From the NCBI GenBank assembly GCA_002428015.1, contig DIZW01000126.1:1-28568 (forward strand): a stretch of DNA of 28,568 nucleotides, read 5' to 3'. The translations under genes were made by a program, and so were the position numbers. Of the stretch, positions 1-6,934 are shown in pieces (positions within the stretch are counted from its first letter, which is position 1; each line of letters starts with the position of its first letter). Below the pieces are notes generated by a model. That model ran no database searches. It was not told the origin of the DNA and was given only the letters and a program-made list of their open reading frames with translations. The stretch comes from Oxalobacteraceae bacterium UBA6018 (GTDB lineage Bacteria; Pseudomonadota; Gammaproteobacteria; Burkholderiales; Burkholderiaceae_D).

Positions 1-491
1 ACTTGTGTATAACGAGGTGGGTTTGGCCTGGGCTTGGGTAAGTAATCCAAACGCGAACAGTATGCAAAATAAGCGGACGATTTTGGACGCGACGCGGTTG
101 ATCGTGATGACTGGACATAGCGTACTTGTAAGTACGCAAAATGGAAATAACCGTGTCGGCCAATGCGGGGTTCGGACCTCCCTAAACATTTCTAATTTCC
201 TTTGAATTGATAATCGGCAAAGGGTACCGATGCTACGCTAAATTTCGATAAGAAAACTATCCAATACTATTGGTAAGCTGTTGTTGCGCATTCCGGGCCG
301 CACCAACCAAGGCATGGCGATGTTGCCGCCACCAACGTAGCTCTCATCGTGGGGATGCACGCCATCGCCATTGGAAAAAGGGTGCGGATCCGTGCACCGG
401 GTGGCGTGGCGGGCCCCGATCGGACGCACTGCGCGCCCGCATCCCGATTACACTGGAGGCACCTCAACGCCGCTCACCCGCAAAATATTCT
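1..491. other. Gene-free, AT-richer leader stretch
   Basis: No open frame here looks like a protein. The first ~270 bases are visibly richer in A/T than the rest of the window. They contain two perfect inverted repeats: GCGTACTTGTAAGTACGC at 120-137 (8-bp arms, 2-base loop) and CCAATACTATTGG at 261-273 (6-bp arms, 1-base centre). Neither is followed by a T-run, so neither looks like an intrinsic terminator. A possible -10 box TACACT lies at 449-454, ahead of the flavoenzyme gene, without a convincing -35. The origin of this stretch is unknown; low GC suggests acquired or eroded DNA. Confidence 0.5.
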
Positions 492-1931
492 ATGAACAAG
501 CTCACCGTGGATGTCGCCGTCATCGGCACCGGGACCGCCGGCCTGTCCGCCTACCGCGCCGCGCGCGCCCGGGGCAAGCGGGTGGTCGTGATCGAAAGCG
601 GGCCTTACGGCACCACCTGCGCGCGCGTTGGCTGCATGCCCAGCAAGCTGCTCATCGCCGCCAGCGAGGCGGCCCACATGCTGGCGCTGGCGCCCGGTTT
701 CGGCGTGCATCCGGGCCAGGTGCGCGTCGACGGCAAGGCGGTGATGGAGCGGGTCCGGCGCGAGCGCGACCGTTTCGTCGGCTTCGTGCTCGAAGGGGTG
801 GACAACATCCCGCCCGAGGACAAGCTGCGCGGCCACGCGCGCTTCACCGGCCCGCGCTCGCTGCGGGTGGACCAGCACACCGCCATCGAGGCCGCGCGCA
901 TCGTGATCGCCACCGGCTCCACGCCGGCCGTGCCGCCGGTGCTGCGCGCGGTCGGACCGGGCGTCATCATCAGCGACCAGGTGTTCGACTGGACCGACCT
1001 GCCGGCCTCGGTGGCGGTGATCGGCACCGGCGTGATCGGCCTGGAGCTGGGCCAGGCCCTCGCGCGCCTGGGTGTGCGCGTGAGCCTGTTCGCGCGCGGC
1101 GGCAGCGTGGCCCAGCTGACCGATCCCGAGGTGCTGCACGTGGCCGCCGCCACCCTGGGCGCGGAGCTCGACCTGCGCTTCCAGCAGCTGATCGTGGGCG
1201 CGCGCCAGGACGGCGCCGAGGTCGAGCTGGTCACGCGCGACAGCGCCGGCGCCGAGCGCACGGAGCGCTTCCAGTACGTGCTGGCCGCTGCCGGGCGCAC
1301 TCCCAACGTGCACGACATCGGCATCGAGCACACCGGCCTGGAGCTGGACGCGAAGGGGATCCCGCGCTTCGACAGCCGCACCATGCAGTGCGGGACCAGC
1401 CACATCTTCATCGCCGGCGACGCCAACGACGAGCGCCCGGTGCTGCCGGAGGCGGCCGACCACGGCAAGATCGCCGGCGACAACGCGGGCCGCTATCCGG
1501 ACGTGCGCCCGGGCCTGCGCCGCACCGCGCTGACGATTGCCTTCACCGAGCCGCAGATCGCCACCCTGGGCCAGAATTACCGCGAGCTGTGCGCAGAGGG
1601 CATGCCCAAGTTCGCCGTCGGGAAGGTCTCGTTCACCAACCAGGGCCGCAGCCGCGTCATGCTGCAGAACCACGGCCTGCTGCGCGTGTACGGCGAGTAC
1701 GGCACCGGCCTGTTCCTGGGTGCCGAGATGATCGGCCCGCGCGCCGAGAACCTCGGGCATTTGCTGTCCTGGGCCTGCCAGGCCAGGCTGACCGTGGCCC
1801 AGATGCTCGACATGCCCTTCTATCATCCGGTCATCGAAGAGGGCGTGCGCACGGCGCTGCGCGATCTGGCGGCCGAGCTGGAAAAAGGCGCGCCGCGCGC
1901 CTCCGGGCCGGACCGCCTGCCCGGCACCTGA
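492..1931 (+). CDS. Dihydrolipoyl dehydrogenase-like pyridine nucleotide-disulfide oxidoreductase
   Basis: A 479-residue class I flavoprotein disulfide reductase, expected to be a cytosolic FAD homodimer moving electrons between NAD(P)H and a dithiol. Seen: FAD-binding GTGTAG near residue 12; redox-active pair Cys43 and Cys48 in a TCARVGCMPSK context (most lipoamide dehydrogenases have C-L-N-V-G-C); NAD(P)-binding GTGVIG near 178; second FAD motif IFIAGDAND; and the C-terminal His445-Pro with Glu450, matching the family catalytic His/Glu pair. The ATG at 492 is chosen because the Rossmann fold starts six residues later. The upstream frame back to 270 is unlike the family. No good Shine-Dalgarno precedes this ATG; GGAGG at 455-459 is too distant. 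No E1/E2 complex genes are nearby, so its partner is unknown. A stand-alone LpdA-like enzyme is favoured; a transhydrogenase or mercuric-reductase relative is possible. Confidence 0.88.
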   Translation: MNKLTVDVAVIGTGTAGLSAYRAARARGKRVVVIESGPYGTTCARVGCMPSKLLIAASEAAHMLALAPGFGVHPGQVRVDGKAVMERVRRERDRFVGFVLEGVDNIPPEDKLRGHARFTGPRSLRVDQHTAIEAARIVIATGSTPAVPPVLRAVGPGVIISDQVFDWTDLPASVAVIGTGVIGLELGQALARLGVRVSLFARGGSVAQLTDPEVLHVAAATLGAELDLRFQQLIVGARQDGAEVELVTRDSAGAERTERFQYVLAAAGRTPNVHDIGIEHTGLELDAKGIPRFDSRTMQCGTSHIFIAGDANDERPVLPEAADHGKIAGDNAGRYPDVRPGLRRTALTIAFTEPQIATLGQNYRELCAEGMPKFAVGKVSFTNQGRSRVMLQNHGLLRVYGEYGTGLFLGAEMIGPRAENLGHLLSWACQARLTVAQMLDMPFYHPVIEEGVRTALRDLAAELEKGAPRASGPDRLPGT

Positions 1932-1972
1932 GCCGGCACTGAGCCGGCATCGAGCCGGCACTGAGCCGGCGC
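1929..1972 (+). repeat. Four 11-bp direct repeats starting at the lpd stop codon
   Basis: Four consecutive 11-base units read TGAGCCGGCAC, TGAGCCGGCAT, CGAGCCGGCAC and TGAGCCGGCGC. The first TGA is the stop codon of the flavoenzyme gene. The array fills the gap before the convergent SRPBCC gene. Because 11 is not a multiple of three, the repeated TGA falls in more than one frame. Confidence 0.9.
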
Positions 1973-1977
1973 CGCGG

Positions 1978-2463
1978 TCAGTTCAGGTAGCTGGCGTCGA
2001 GCCGGCCCTGGGCGGCCAGTTCGCGCAGCACGCGGATGGTGTCGATGTCCGCCTCCTTGTAGGCCGACTTCCTGAATTCGTCGTACATGGCATTGGCCGC
2101 GTCGGTGGCGGCGTCATGCCCGTCGTCGTACTTGAAGCGCACGTACAGCTGCTGCGCGTTGGGCGCCTCGATCGTCATGGTCAGGCTGGACTGGGTGATC
2201 TCGCCCTGGGCCGCCACTTCGTAGCGCACCTGCTCGAGCGGCGTCAGCACGACCCGGTCCACCACCACCAGCTCGCCGTAGCGCAAGGTGCGGCGGAAGC
2301 TGCCGCTGTCGCGCTGGTCGATGGTGCATTCGTCAAGGTGGGGCATGAACAGCTTGGGCGAGTCGGCGCGCAGCACCAGGCCGCGCCACAGCTGCTCGCG
2401 GGTGAGCGGGTCGATCAGGGGATTGAGCGGGTCGTTGATTTCAATTAGGTGTTCGAATTTCAT
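1978..2463 (-). CDS. SRPBCC family protein (DUF1857/AtaL-like)
   Basis: A 161-residue soluble protein beginning MKFEHLIEINDP, with the pattern of the AtaL-like DUF1857 branch of the START/SRPBCC fold. These are small helix-grip proteins with a hydrophobic ligand pocket. Recognisable segments are LTREQLWRGLVLRADSP near the N terminus, the DRVVLTPLEQVRYE strand region, and a C-terminal helix. The frame extends upstream to 2550, but those extra 29 residues are arginine-rich and unlike the family, so ATG at 2463 is chosen. It converges on the flavoenzyme gene with only the repeat array between. Some fungal relatives sit in secondary-metabolite clusters; the bacterial role is not established and no ligand can be named. 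Confidence 0.8.
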   Translation of the reverse strand: MKFEHLIEINDPLNPLIDPLTREQLWRGLVLRADSPKLFMPHLDECTIDQRDSGSFRRTLRYGELVVVDRVVLTPLEQVRYEVAAQGEITQSSLTMTIEAPNAQQLYVRFKYDDGHDAATDAANAMYDEFRKSAYKEADIDTIRVLRELAAQGRLDASYLN

Positions 2464-2559
2464 TGTGCATCTCATGTGACGGCGCTCGCGGCGCCCAATA
2501 GTGCGATGGTAACGCAAAGCCGCCGGCCCATGGGTGCGGGGCGGAAACATGGTTTCAGG

Positions 2560-2565
2560 TACACT
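2560..2565 (+). promoter_or_regulatory. Possible -10 box (TACACT) for the DUF1003 gene
   Basis: TACACT follows CAGG and lies 39 bases before the ATG at 2605, giving a leader of about 30 bases. No clear -35 hexamer is seen 16-18 bases upstream. Similar TACA(A/C)T boxes precede several genes in this window. Confidence 0.4.
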
Positions 2566-2604
2566 CGTGGCGGCTAAAGCCAGCCAGGACGAGGGGACTT
2601 TTTC

Positions 2605-3141
2605 ATGAGACGACGCGCTAACTACCTAGCCCAGATCGCGCAGATGCAGCAGCGCAGCGCCGACACGGTGGCGCGCCACATCGCCGAGCGCAAGACCCTG
2701 ACCGGCAGCCAGCCCGACCCGTCCAGCGAAGCCAGCGTGGGCCAGCGCGCGGCCGACGCCGTGGCCCGCTTCGGCGGTTCGTGGACCTTCATCGGCCTGT
2801 TTACCCTGGTGCTGGTCTGCTGGGTCGGGGTCAATACGTATTACCTGGGCCAGCACGGGCGCAAGCCCTTCGATCCCTACCCCTACATCCTGCTGAACCT
2901 GTTCCTGTCGATGCTGGCGTCGATCCAGGCGCCGGTGATCCTGATGTCGCAGAACCGCCAGGGCGAGATCGACCGCCTGAACGCGCGCAACGATTACGAA
3001 ATCAACATGAAGGCGGAGCTGGAAATCATGAGCCTGCACGAGAAGATGGACGCCTTCAAAGTGCAGCTGATGGACATGCAGAACGAGCAGCTGCGCCTGC
3101 TCAACCAGCTGTGCGAAACGGACAGCGCGCCGCCCGCTTAG
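2605..3141 (+). CDS. DUF1003 family membrane protein
   Basis: A 178-residue inner-membrane protein of the DUF1003 family, whose function is unknown. Seen: a charged N-terminal cytosolic part (1-58), a first membrane helix at about 60-81, the family hallmark FDPYPYILLNLFLS at 89-102 leading into a second helix to about 114, then a QNRQ turn and an amphipathic, probably coiled-coil tail at 130-172 rich in Glu, Met and Gln. The ATG at 2605 has a GAGGGGA ribosome binding site about 9 bases upstream. It is monocistronic and converges on the LysR gene. The last codons and stop are part of a 58-bp degenerate tandem duplication that continues past the gene. The product assignment is secure at family level only. 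Confidence 0.88.
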   Translation: MRRRANYLAQIAQMQQRSADTVARHIAERKTLTGSQPDPSSEASVGQRAADAVARFGGSWTFIGLFTLVLVCWVGVNTYYLGQHGRKPFDPYPYILLNLFLSMLASIQAPVILMSQNRQGEIDRLNARNDYEINMKAELEIMSLHEKMDAFKVQLMDMQNEQLRLLNQLCETDSAPPA

Positions 3142-3206
3142 CGAGCCGCTGCGCCCTCTCAACAGGCTGTGCGAGACGGCCGGCACGCGGTCCGCTCAGC
3201 CGCTCA
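3091..3206 (+). repeat. 58-bp degenerate tandem duplication of the DUF1003 gene 3' end
   Basis: Bases 3091-3148 (last 17 codons including the stop, plus 7 bases) recur in register at 3149-3206. About 41 of the first 52 positions match by eye, including CTGCGCC, CTCAAC, GCTGTGCGA and CCGCT. The TAG stop at 3139-3141 corresponds to CAG at 3197-3199 in the second copy. The second copy is non-coding and degenerating. Confidence 0.85.
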
Positions 3207-3230
3207 GCCGCTTAACCGATCAGCCGCTCA
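3191..3230 (-). repeat. Five 8-bp direct repeats starting at the lysR stop codon
   Basis: Read on the minus strand from the LysR stop (3230), the sequence is exactly five 8-base units: TGAGCGGC, TGATCGGT, TAAGCGGC, TGAGCGGC, TGAGCGGA. Every unit begins with a stop triplet. With a period of 8 the stops fall in all three frames. It overlaps the second copy of the 58-bp duplication of the convergent DUF1003 gene. Confidence 0.92.
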
Positions 3231-4154
3231 GATCGGCCCGTCCAGCCCGTCCAGGCCCACATCCCAGTACGGTGCCGGGCCGAAGCGCTCGGCCAGGAAG
3301 TCGATGAACGCGCGCGTCTTGGGCGGCAGGAAATTGCGGTTCAGGTATTGCGCCGACACCACCGCCTGTCCGGCCACGGGATAACCGGCCAGCACCCGCA
3401 CCAGCGCGCCGCTGGCGAGCTGCTGGAACACGGCCCAGGTCGAGTGCTGCGAAATGCCCAGGCCGGCCACGGCCGCGTCGCGCAGCGCTTCGCCATTGTC
3501 GCTGTGCAGGCGGGCGCCGACCCGGATCGCGATCGGCTCGGCGCTGTCCATGAAGTGCCAGGTCTTGCGGTTCTCCAGCGTCAGGCATTCATGGCGCGCC
3601 AGTTCCGAAGGATGGGCGGGCGCGCCATGCGCGGCCAGGTAGGCGGGCGCTGCCACCAGCAGCATGCGGTTCGGCGCCAGGGTGCGCGCCACCAGCGCCG
3701 AGTCGGGCAGGGCGCCGGTGCGCACTGCCACGTCGATACCGTGGGCGGCCAGGTCGATCATGTGGTCCGACAGGCGCAGGTCGAGCCGGATGCCGGGGTA
3801 GCGCGCCAGGAAGGGCGCCAGCAGGGGTACCAGGTGCAGTCGCCCGAAGGCGGACGAGGCGGCCACCCGCAGCAAGCCTTGCGGGGCTTGGGCCGCGTCG
3901 CCCACGCAGGCGGCAGCCTGCTCGGCGGCGTCGAGCAGGCCGAGCGCCTTGTCGAGAAAGATCTCACCGTCCTGGGTCAGGTTGACCTGGCGCGTGGTCC
4001 GGTGCAGCAGGCGCGCGCCGAGCTGGCGTTCGAGCTGGGCGATCCGCGCGCTCGAGGCGGCCGGCGACAGGCCGAACTCGCGTCCGGCGGCCGACAGGTT
4101 GCGGGTGGCGCACACGCGCGTGAACAGGGCCACGTCCAGCAGGTCGAGGGGCAT
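3228..4154 (-). CDS. LysR family transcriptional regulator
   Basis: A 308-residue LysR-type regulator. The N-terminal winged helix-turn-helix is clear (MPLDLLDVALFTRVCATRNLS, then GLSPAASSARIAQLERQLGARLLHRTTRQ-type recognition and wing residues, about 1-62). It is followed by a linker helix and a periplasmic-binding-protein-like effector domain (about 88-300, including GIDVAVRTGALPDS and AVAGLGISQHS). The ATG at 4154 is preferred because LysR proteins usually begin a few residues before this helix; an in-frame TTG at 4169 would add five residues (MENNR). It is divergent from the dehydrogenase at 4248, the classic LysR arrangement, so that gene is the likely target. The effector is unknown. 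It resembles the large CrgA/YafC-like subgroup that often controls nearby oxidoreductases. Confidence 0.9.
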   Translation of the reverse strand: MPLDLLDVALFTRVCATRNLSAAGREFGLSPAASSARIAQLERQLGARLLHRTTRQVNLTQDGEIFLDKALGLLDAAEQAAACVGDAAQAPQGLLRVAASSAFGRLHLVPLLAPFLARYPGIRLDLRLSDHMIDLAAHGIDVAVRTGALPDSALVARTLAPNRMLLVAAPAYLAAHGAPAHPSELARHECLTLENRKTWHFMDSAEPIAIRVGARLHSDNGEALRDAAVAGLGISQHSTWAVFQQLASGALVRVLAGYPVAGQAVVSAQYLNRNFLPPKTRAFIDFLAERFGPAPYWDVGLDGLDGPI

Positions 4155-4181
4155 TCTATTGTTTTCCAATAAATTGATTTC

Positions 4182-4198
4182 ATAATTATGCCAATTAT
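4182..4198. promoter_or_regulatory. Candidate LysR operator palindrome
   Basis: ATAATTATGCCAATTAT has perfect 6-bp inverted arms around a 5-base centre, in the AT-rich gap between the divergent LysR and dehydrogenase genes. A second, offset pair ATTGAT (4173-4178) and ATCAAT (4197-4202) surrounds it. LysR regulators usually bind dyads with a T-N11-A core between divergent genes. The inner dyad has A-N11-T at the equivalent positions, so the fit is by location and symmetry rather than by exact motif. Confidence 0.5.
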
Positions 4199-4247
4199 CA
4201 ATTCAATCGTCAGGTCCTAGAGTGATGTTTTCAACCAGGAGAACAGC

Positions 4248-5333
4248 ATGAACCACTTCAGCACGAACACCACCGGCACCGATGCCACCAGCGGCGCCAA
4301 CGCCACCAAGGCCACCACCGACAGCGGCATCACGGGGACCAACATGAAAGCCGTGGCCGTGATCGACGGCGCCCTGCGCGACATCGCCTTGCCGCGACCG
4401 CAGGCGGGGCCGCACGACCTCATCGTCGAGGTCGAGGCGATCGCCGTCAATCCGGTCGACACCAAGGTGCGCAAGGCGGTGCTGGCCAGCGACGGTCCGC
4501 GCGTGCTGGGCTGGGACGCGGCCGGCGTCGTGCGCGCCGTCGGCAGCGAGGTCACCCTGTTCAAGGTGGGCGACCCGGTCTACTACGCCGGCAGCGTGGT
4601 GCGGCCCGGCGTCAACAGCCAGTTCCACGCCGTCGACGAGCGCATCGCCGCGCGCAAGCCGGCCACGCTCGGCATTACCCAGGCCGCGGCGCTGCCCCTG
4701 ACCGCGATCACGGCCTGGGAAGCGCTGTTCACCCGGCTCGGCATCGACCGCCACGGCGCCGACGCCGGCAAGCGCATCCTGATCATCGGCGGCGCCGGCG
4801 GGGTCGGCTCGATCGCCATCCAGCTGGCGCGCCTGGCCGGGCTGGACATCATCGCCACCGCCTCGCGCCCGGAGTCGGCCGCGTGGTGCCGCGACCTGGG
4901 CGCCGCGCGCATCGTCGACCATCGCGCCGACATGGTGGCGCAACTGGCCGACGCCGGCATCGGCGCCGTCGATTTCATCTTGTGCCTGAACGACATCGAC
5001 CGCCATTTCCCGGCGATGGCGCAGCTGATCGCGCCCCAGGGTAAGCTGTGCAGCATCGTGAGGAACGAGGGCCCGCTGGCGCTGGAGCTGCTGTTTCCCA
5101 AGAGCGCGGCCCTGGCCTTCGAGATGATGTTCGCCCGCTCCACCTTCGGCACGCCCGACATGATCGAGCAGCACCGCCTGCTGGCCGAGGTGGCGCGCCT
5201 GGTCGATGAGGGCGTGCTGCGCACCACGGTGGGCGAGGTGGGCGGGCCCGTCAACGCGGCCAACCTGACGCGCGCCCACGCCGCGCTGGAGACGGGGCGC
5301 ACGATCGGCAAGATCGTGCTGGCCGGCTTCTAG
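4248..5333 (+). CDS. Zinc-binding alcohol dehydrogenase family protein (MDR/quinone-oxidoreductase type)
   Basis: A 361-residue medium-chain dehydrogenase/reductase. The GroES-like catalytic domain starts at about residue 33 (MKAVAVIDGALRDI) and has AIAVNPVDTKVR and VLGWDAAGVVRAVG. The nucleotide-binding fold has GGAGGVGS at 181-188. The structural-zinc cysteine cluster of true zinc alcohol dehydrogenases is absent, so a zinc-independent NADPH-dependent reductase of quinones or enones is likely; the substrate is unknown. ATG 4248 is taken because CAGGAGA lies just upstream. It gives a Thr/Asn/Ser-rich 32-residue extension. ATG 4344 would start directly at the conserved domain, with a weaker GGGGA site. 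It is probably controlled by the divergent LysR gene. The stop codon is duplicated downstream in a 12-bp repeat. Confidence 0.87.
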   Translation: MNHFSTNTTGTDATSGANATKATTDSGITGTNMKAVAVIDGALRDIALPRPQAGPHDLIVEVEAIAVNPVDTKVRKAVLASDGPRVLGWDAAGVVRAVGSEVTLFKVGDPVYYAGSVVRPGVNSQFHAVDERIAARKPATLGITQAAALPLTAITAWEALFTRLGIDRHGADAGKRILIIGGAGGVGSIAIQLARLAGLDIIATASRPESAAWCRDLGAARIVDHRADMVAQLADAGIGAVDFILCLNDIDRHFPAMAQLIAPQGKLCSIVRNEGPLALELLFPKSAALAFEMMFARSTFGTPDMIEQHRLLAEVARLVDEGVLRTTVGEVGGPVNAANLTRAHAALETGRTIGKIVLAGF

Positions 5334-5354
5334 GCCGGATACTAGGCCGGATGC
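5331..5354 (+). repeat. Two 12-bp direct repeats starting at the dehydrogenase stop codon
   Basis: TAGGCCGGATAC is followed directly by TAGGCCGGATGC. The first TAG is the stop codon of the dehydrogenase. The pair occupies most of the 37-base gap before the convergent modB stop codon. Confidence 0.85.
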
Positions 5355-5370
5355 GAGGGCGGGACGGCGG

Positions 5371-6075
5371 CTACTGGCGCGGTAGCAGCAGGCGGTGCTG
5401 CTGGCGCCGCTGCAGCAGGGCGATGGCGACCAGGATCACGAACGAGATCGCCAGCAGGATGGCGGCGTAGGCGTGGGCGTTGGCGTAGTTGAGCTGCTGG
5501 GCCTCGTCGTACAGGGCGATCGAGGCGACCCGGGTCTGGCCCGGGATGTTCCCGCCCAGCATCAGCACCACGCCGAACTCGCCCATCGTGTGGGCGAAGC
5601 TGAGCGACACCCCGGTCAGGATCCCGTGGCGCGACAGCGGCAGCACGATGTGCCAGAAGGTCTGGCGCCGGGTCAGGCCCAGCGCCAGCGCCGATTGCTG
5701 CAGCTCCGGCTTGACGTCGCGGAAAGCGGCCTGGAAGGGCTGCACCGCGAACGGCAGGCTGTACACGACCGAGCCGACCACCAGGCCGCTGAAGGTAAAC
5801 GGCAGCGGCTGGCCGAACAGGCTGAGCCAGGCCGCGCCCAGCGGCTCGCGCGGCGACATCAGCACCAGCAGGTAGAAGCCGATCACGGTGGGCGGCAGCA
5901 CCACCGGCAGGCTGACCAGGGTCTCGAGCACGACCACTCCGCGCATGCGGCTGGTGTTGAGCCAGTTCGCCAGCGGCACGCCGATCACCAGCAGGATCAG
6001 CGAGGAGGTGGCGGCCAGGCGCAGGCTCAGGCCAATGGCGTGCAGCAGTTCGGGCGCGAACGCCCAGTCACTCAT
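5371..6075 (-). CDS. modB: Molybdate ABC transporter permease ModB
   Basis: A 234-residue inner-membrane permease subunit for molybdate/tungstate import, at the usual length for ModB. Seen: several hydrophobic helices, the SLPVVLPPTVIGFYLL segment typical of ModB, and the EAA-type loop ALALGLTRRQTFWHIVLP that couples to the ATPase. GEFGVVLMLGGNIPGQT matches the conserved C-terminal ModB signature. The start ATG overlaps the end of modA by 8 bases, so the two are translationally coupled. No modC ATPase follows: the next gene downstream is the convergent dehydrogenase, 37 bases away. The permease must use an ATPase encoded elsewhere, or the operon has lost it. Confidence 0.95.
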   Translation of the reverse strand: MSDWAFAPELLHAIGLSLRLAATSSLILLVIGVPLANWLNTSRMRGVVVLETLVSLPVVLPPTVIGFYLLVLMSPREPLGAAWLSLFGQPLPFTFSGLVVGSVVYSLPFAVQPFQAAFRDVKPELQQSALALGLTRRQTFWHIVLPLSRHGILTGVSLSFAHTMGEFGVVLMLGGNIPGQTRVASIALYDEAQQLNYANAHAYAAILLAISFVILVAIALLQRRQQHRLLLPRQ

Positions 6076-6838
6076 GGGGCGGCAGCGCGAAGCCGCTGCG
6101 CAGCAGGATCGCGCGCGCGGGCGCCGAGCCGAGGAAGCGCACGAAGCGCGCCGCCAGCGGGTTGTCCTTGCCGTGCGCGGTGATGGCCACCCCCTGGGCG
6201 ATCGGCGCCATGCCGTCGGCCGGAATCGCGTAATAGCTGCCCACCCCCTTCAGCCGCGGCGAGCTCACCGTGGCCAGGGACACGATGCCCAGCTGGGCGT
6301 TGCCGGTCTGGATGAACTGGGCGGTCTGGGAGATGCTCTCGCCCAGCACCAGCTTGCCCTGGAGCGCGTCCCACACCCCGTATTTCTGCAGCGCCGCCCG
6401 CGCCGCCCGCCCGTACGGCGCCACCTCCGGGTTGGCGATCGCCACTCGGGTCAGGCGCGGGTCGCTGAACACCTTCATGCCCTGCTTGAGGTCGAAACGT
6501 GGATCGACGCTCCACACCACCGCCTGGCCGAGCGCGTACACGCCCACGCTGGCCGGGTCGGCCGCGCCCTCGCGCGCCAGCTGGGCCGGGTAGGCGCTGT
6601 CGGCCGACAGGAACACGTCGAACGGGGCGCCGCGGCGGATCTGGGCGAACAGGTTGCCCGAGGCGCCCAGCGCCACCTTCACCTCGGCGCCGGGCTCCTG
6701 GGCGCGGAAGGCCGCGCCCAGCTCGTCGATGCAGTAAGTGAGGTCGGCCGCGGCGGCCACCGTCAGCGTGGCGGACCGGGCCGGCCCGGCCAAGGCCGCC
6801 AGCAGGACCCACAGCAGGGTAATTGTCGGTATCTTCAT
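6068..6838 (-). CDS. modA: Molybdate ABC transporter substrate-binding protein ModA
   Basis: A 256-residue periplasmic binding protein that captures molybdate or tungstate for ModB. Residues 1 to about 22 form a Sec signal peptide (MKIPTITLLWVLLAALAGPARSA). The mature protein starts TLTVAAAADLTY, a ModA hallmark. Other family segments are GASGNLFAQIRRGAPFDVFLSAD, VAIANPEVAPYGRAA and QTAQFIQTGNAQLGIVSLA. It is the first gene of the modA-modB unit and is divergent from rep. TAAAAT on the minus strand (6850 to 6845) lies only six bases from the ATG, and there is no clear Shine-Dalgarno, so a leaderless message is possible but unproven. No ModE site was recognised. Confidence 0.95.
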   Translation of the reverse strand: MKIPTITLLWVLLAALAGPARSATLTVAAAADLTYCIDELGAAFRAQEPGAEVKVALGASGNLFAQIRRGAPFDVFLSADSAYPAQLAREGAADPASVGVYALGQAVVWSVDPRFDLKQGMKVFSDPRLTRVAIANPEVAPYGRAARAALQKYGVWDALQGKLVLGESISQTAQFIQTGNAQLGIVSLATVSSPRLKGVGSYYAIPADGMAPIAQGVAITAHGKDNPLAARFVRFLGSAPARAILLRSGFALPPHE

Positions 6839-6887
6839 AGTGGCATTTTACGCCAGCGGCGCGCACGCGGGCCACGTCCGGGTAGGC

Positions 6888-6893
6888 TACAAT
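6888..6893 (+). promoter_or_regulatory. Possible -10 box (TACAAT) for rep
   Basis: TACAAT preceded by GGC, 41 bases before the rep start, predicts a leader of about 35 bases. A matching -35 is weak. Confidence 0.45.
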
Positions 6894-6934
6894 GGCCGGC
6901 TGTTGGCTGTGTGTGTCCAGAAAGAATCCTCCCG

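Noticed and set aside
238..429. 63-codon minus-strand frame near the left end
   Set aside because: It has no recognisable motif, no ribosome binding site and a neighbouring overlapping frame of equal quality. It may be a fragment, but nothing supports a call.
5888..6934. Long upstream extension of the rep frame and other frames antisense to modAB
   Set aside because: The protein here is Arg/His/Gln-rich shadow sequence opposite the well-supported modA and modB genes; Rep homology begins at the ATG at 6935.
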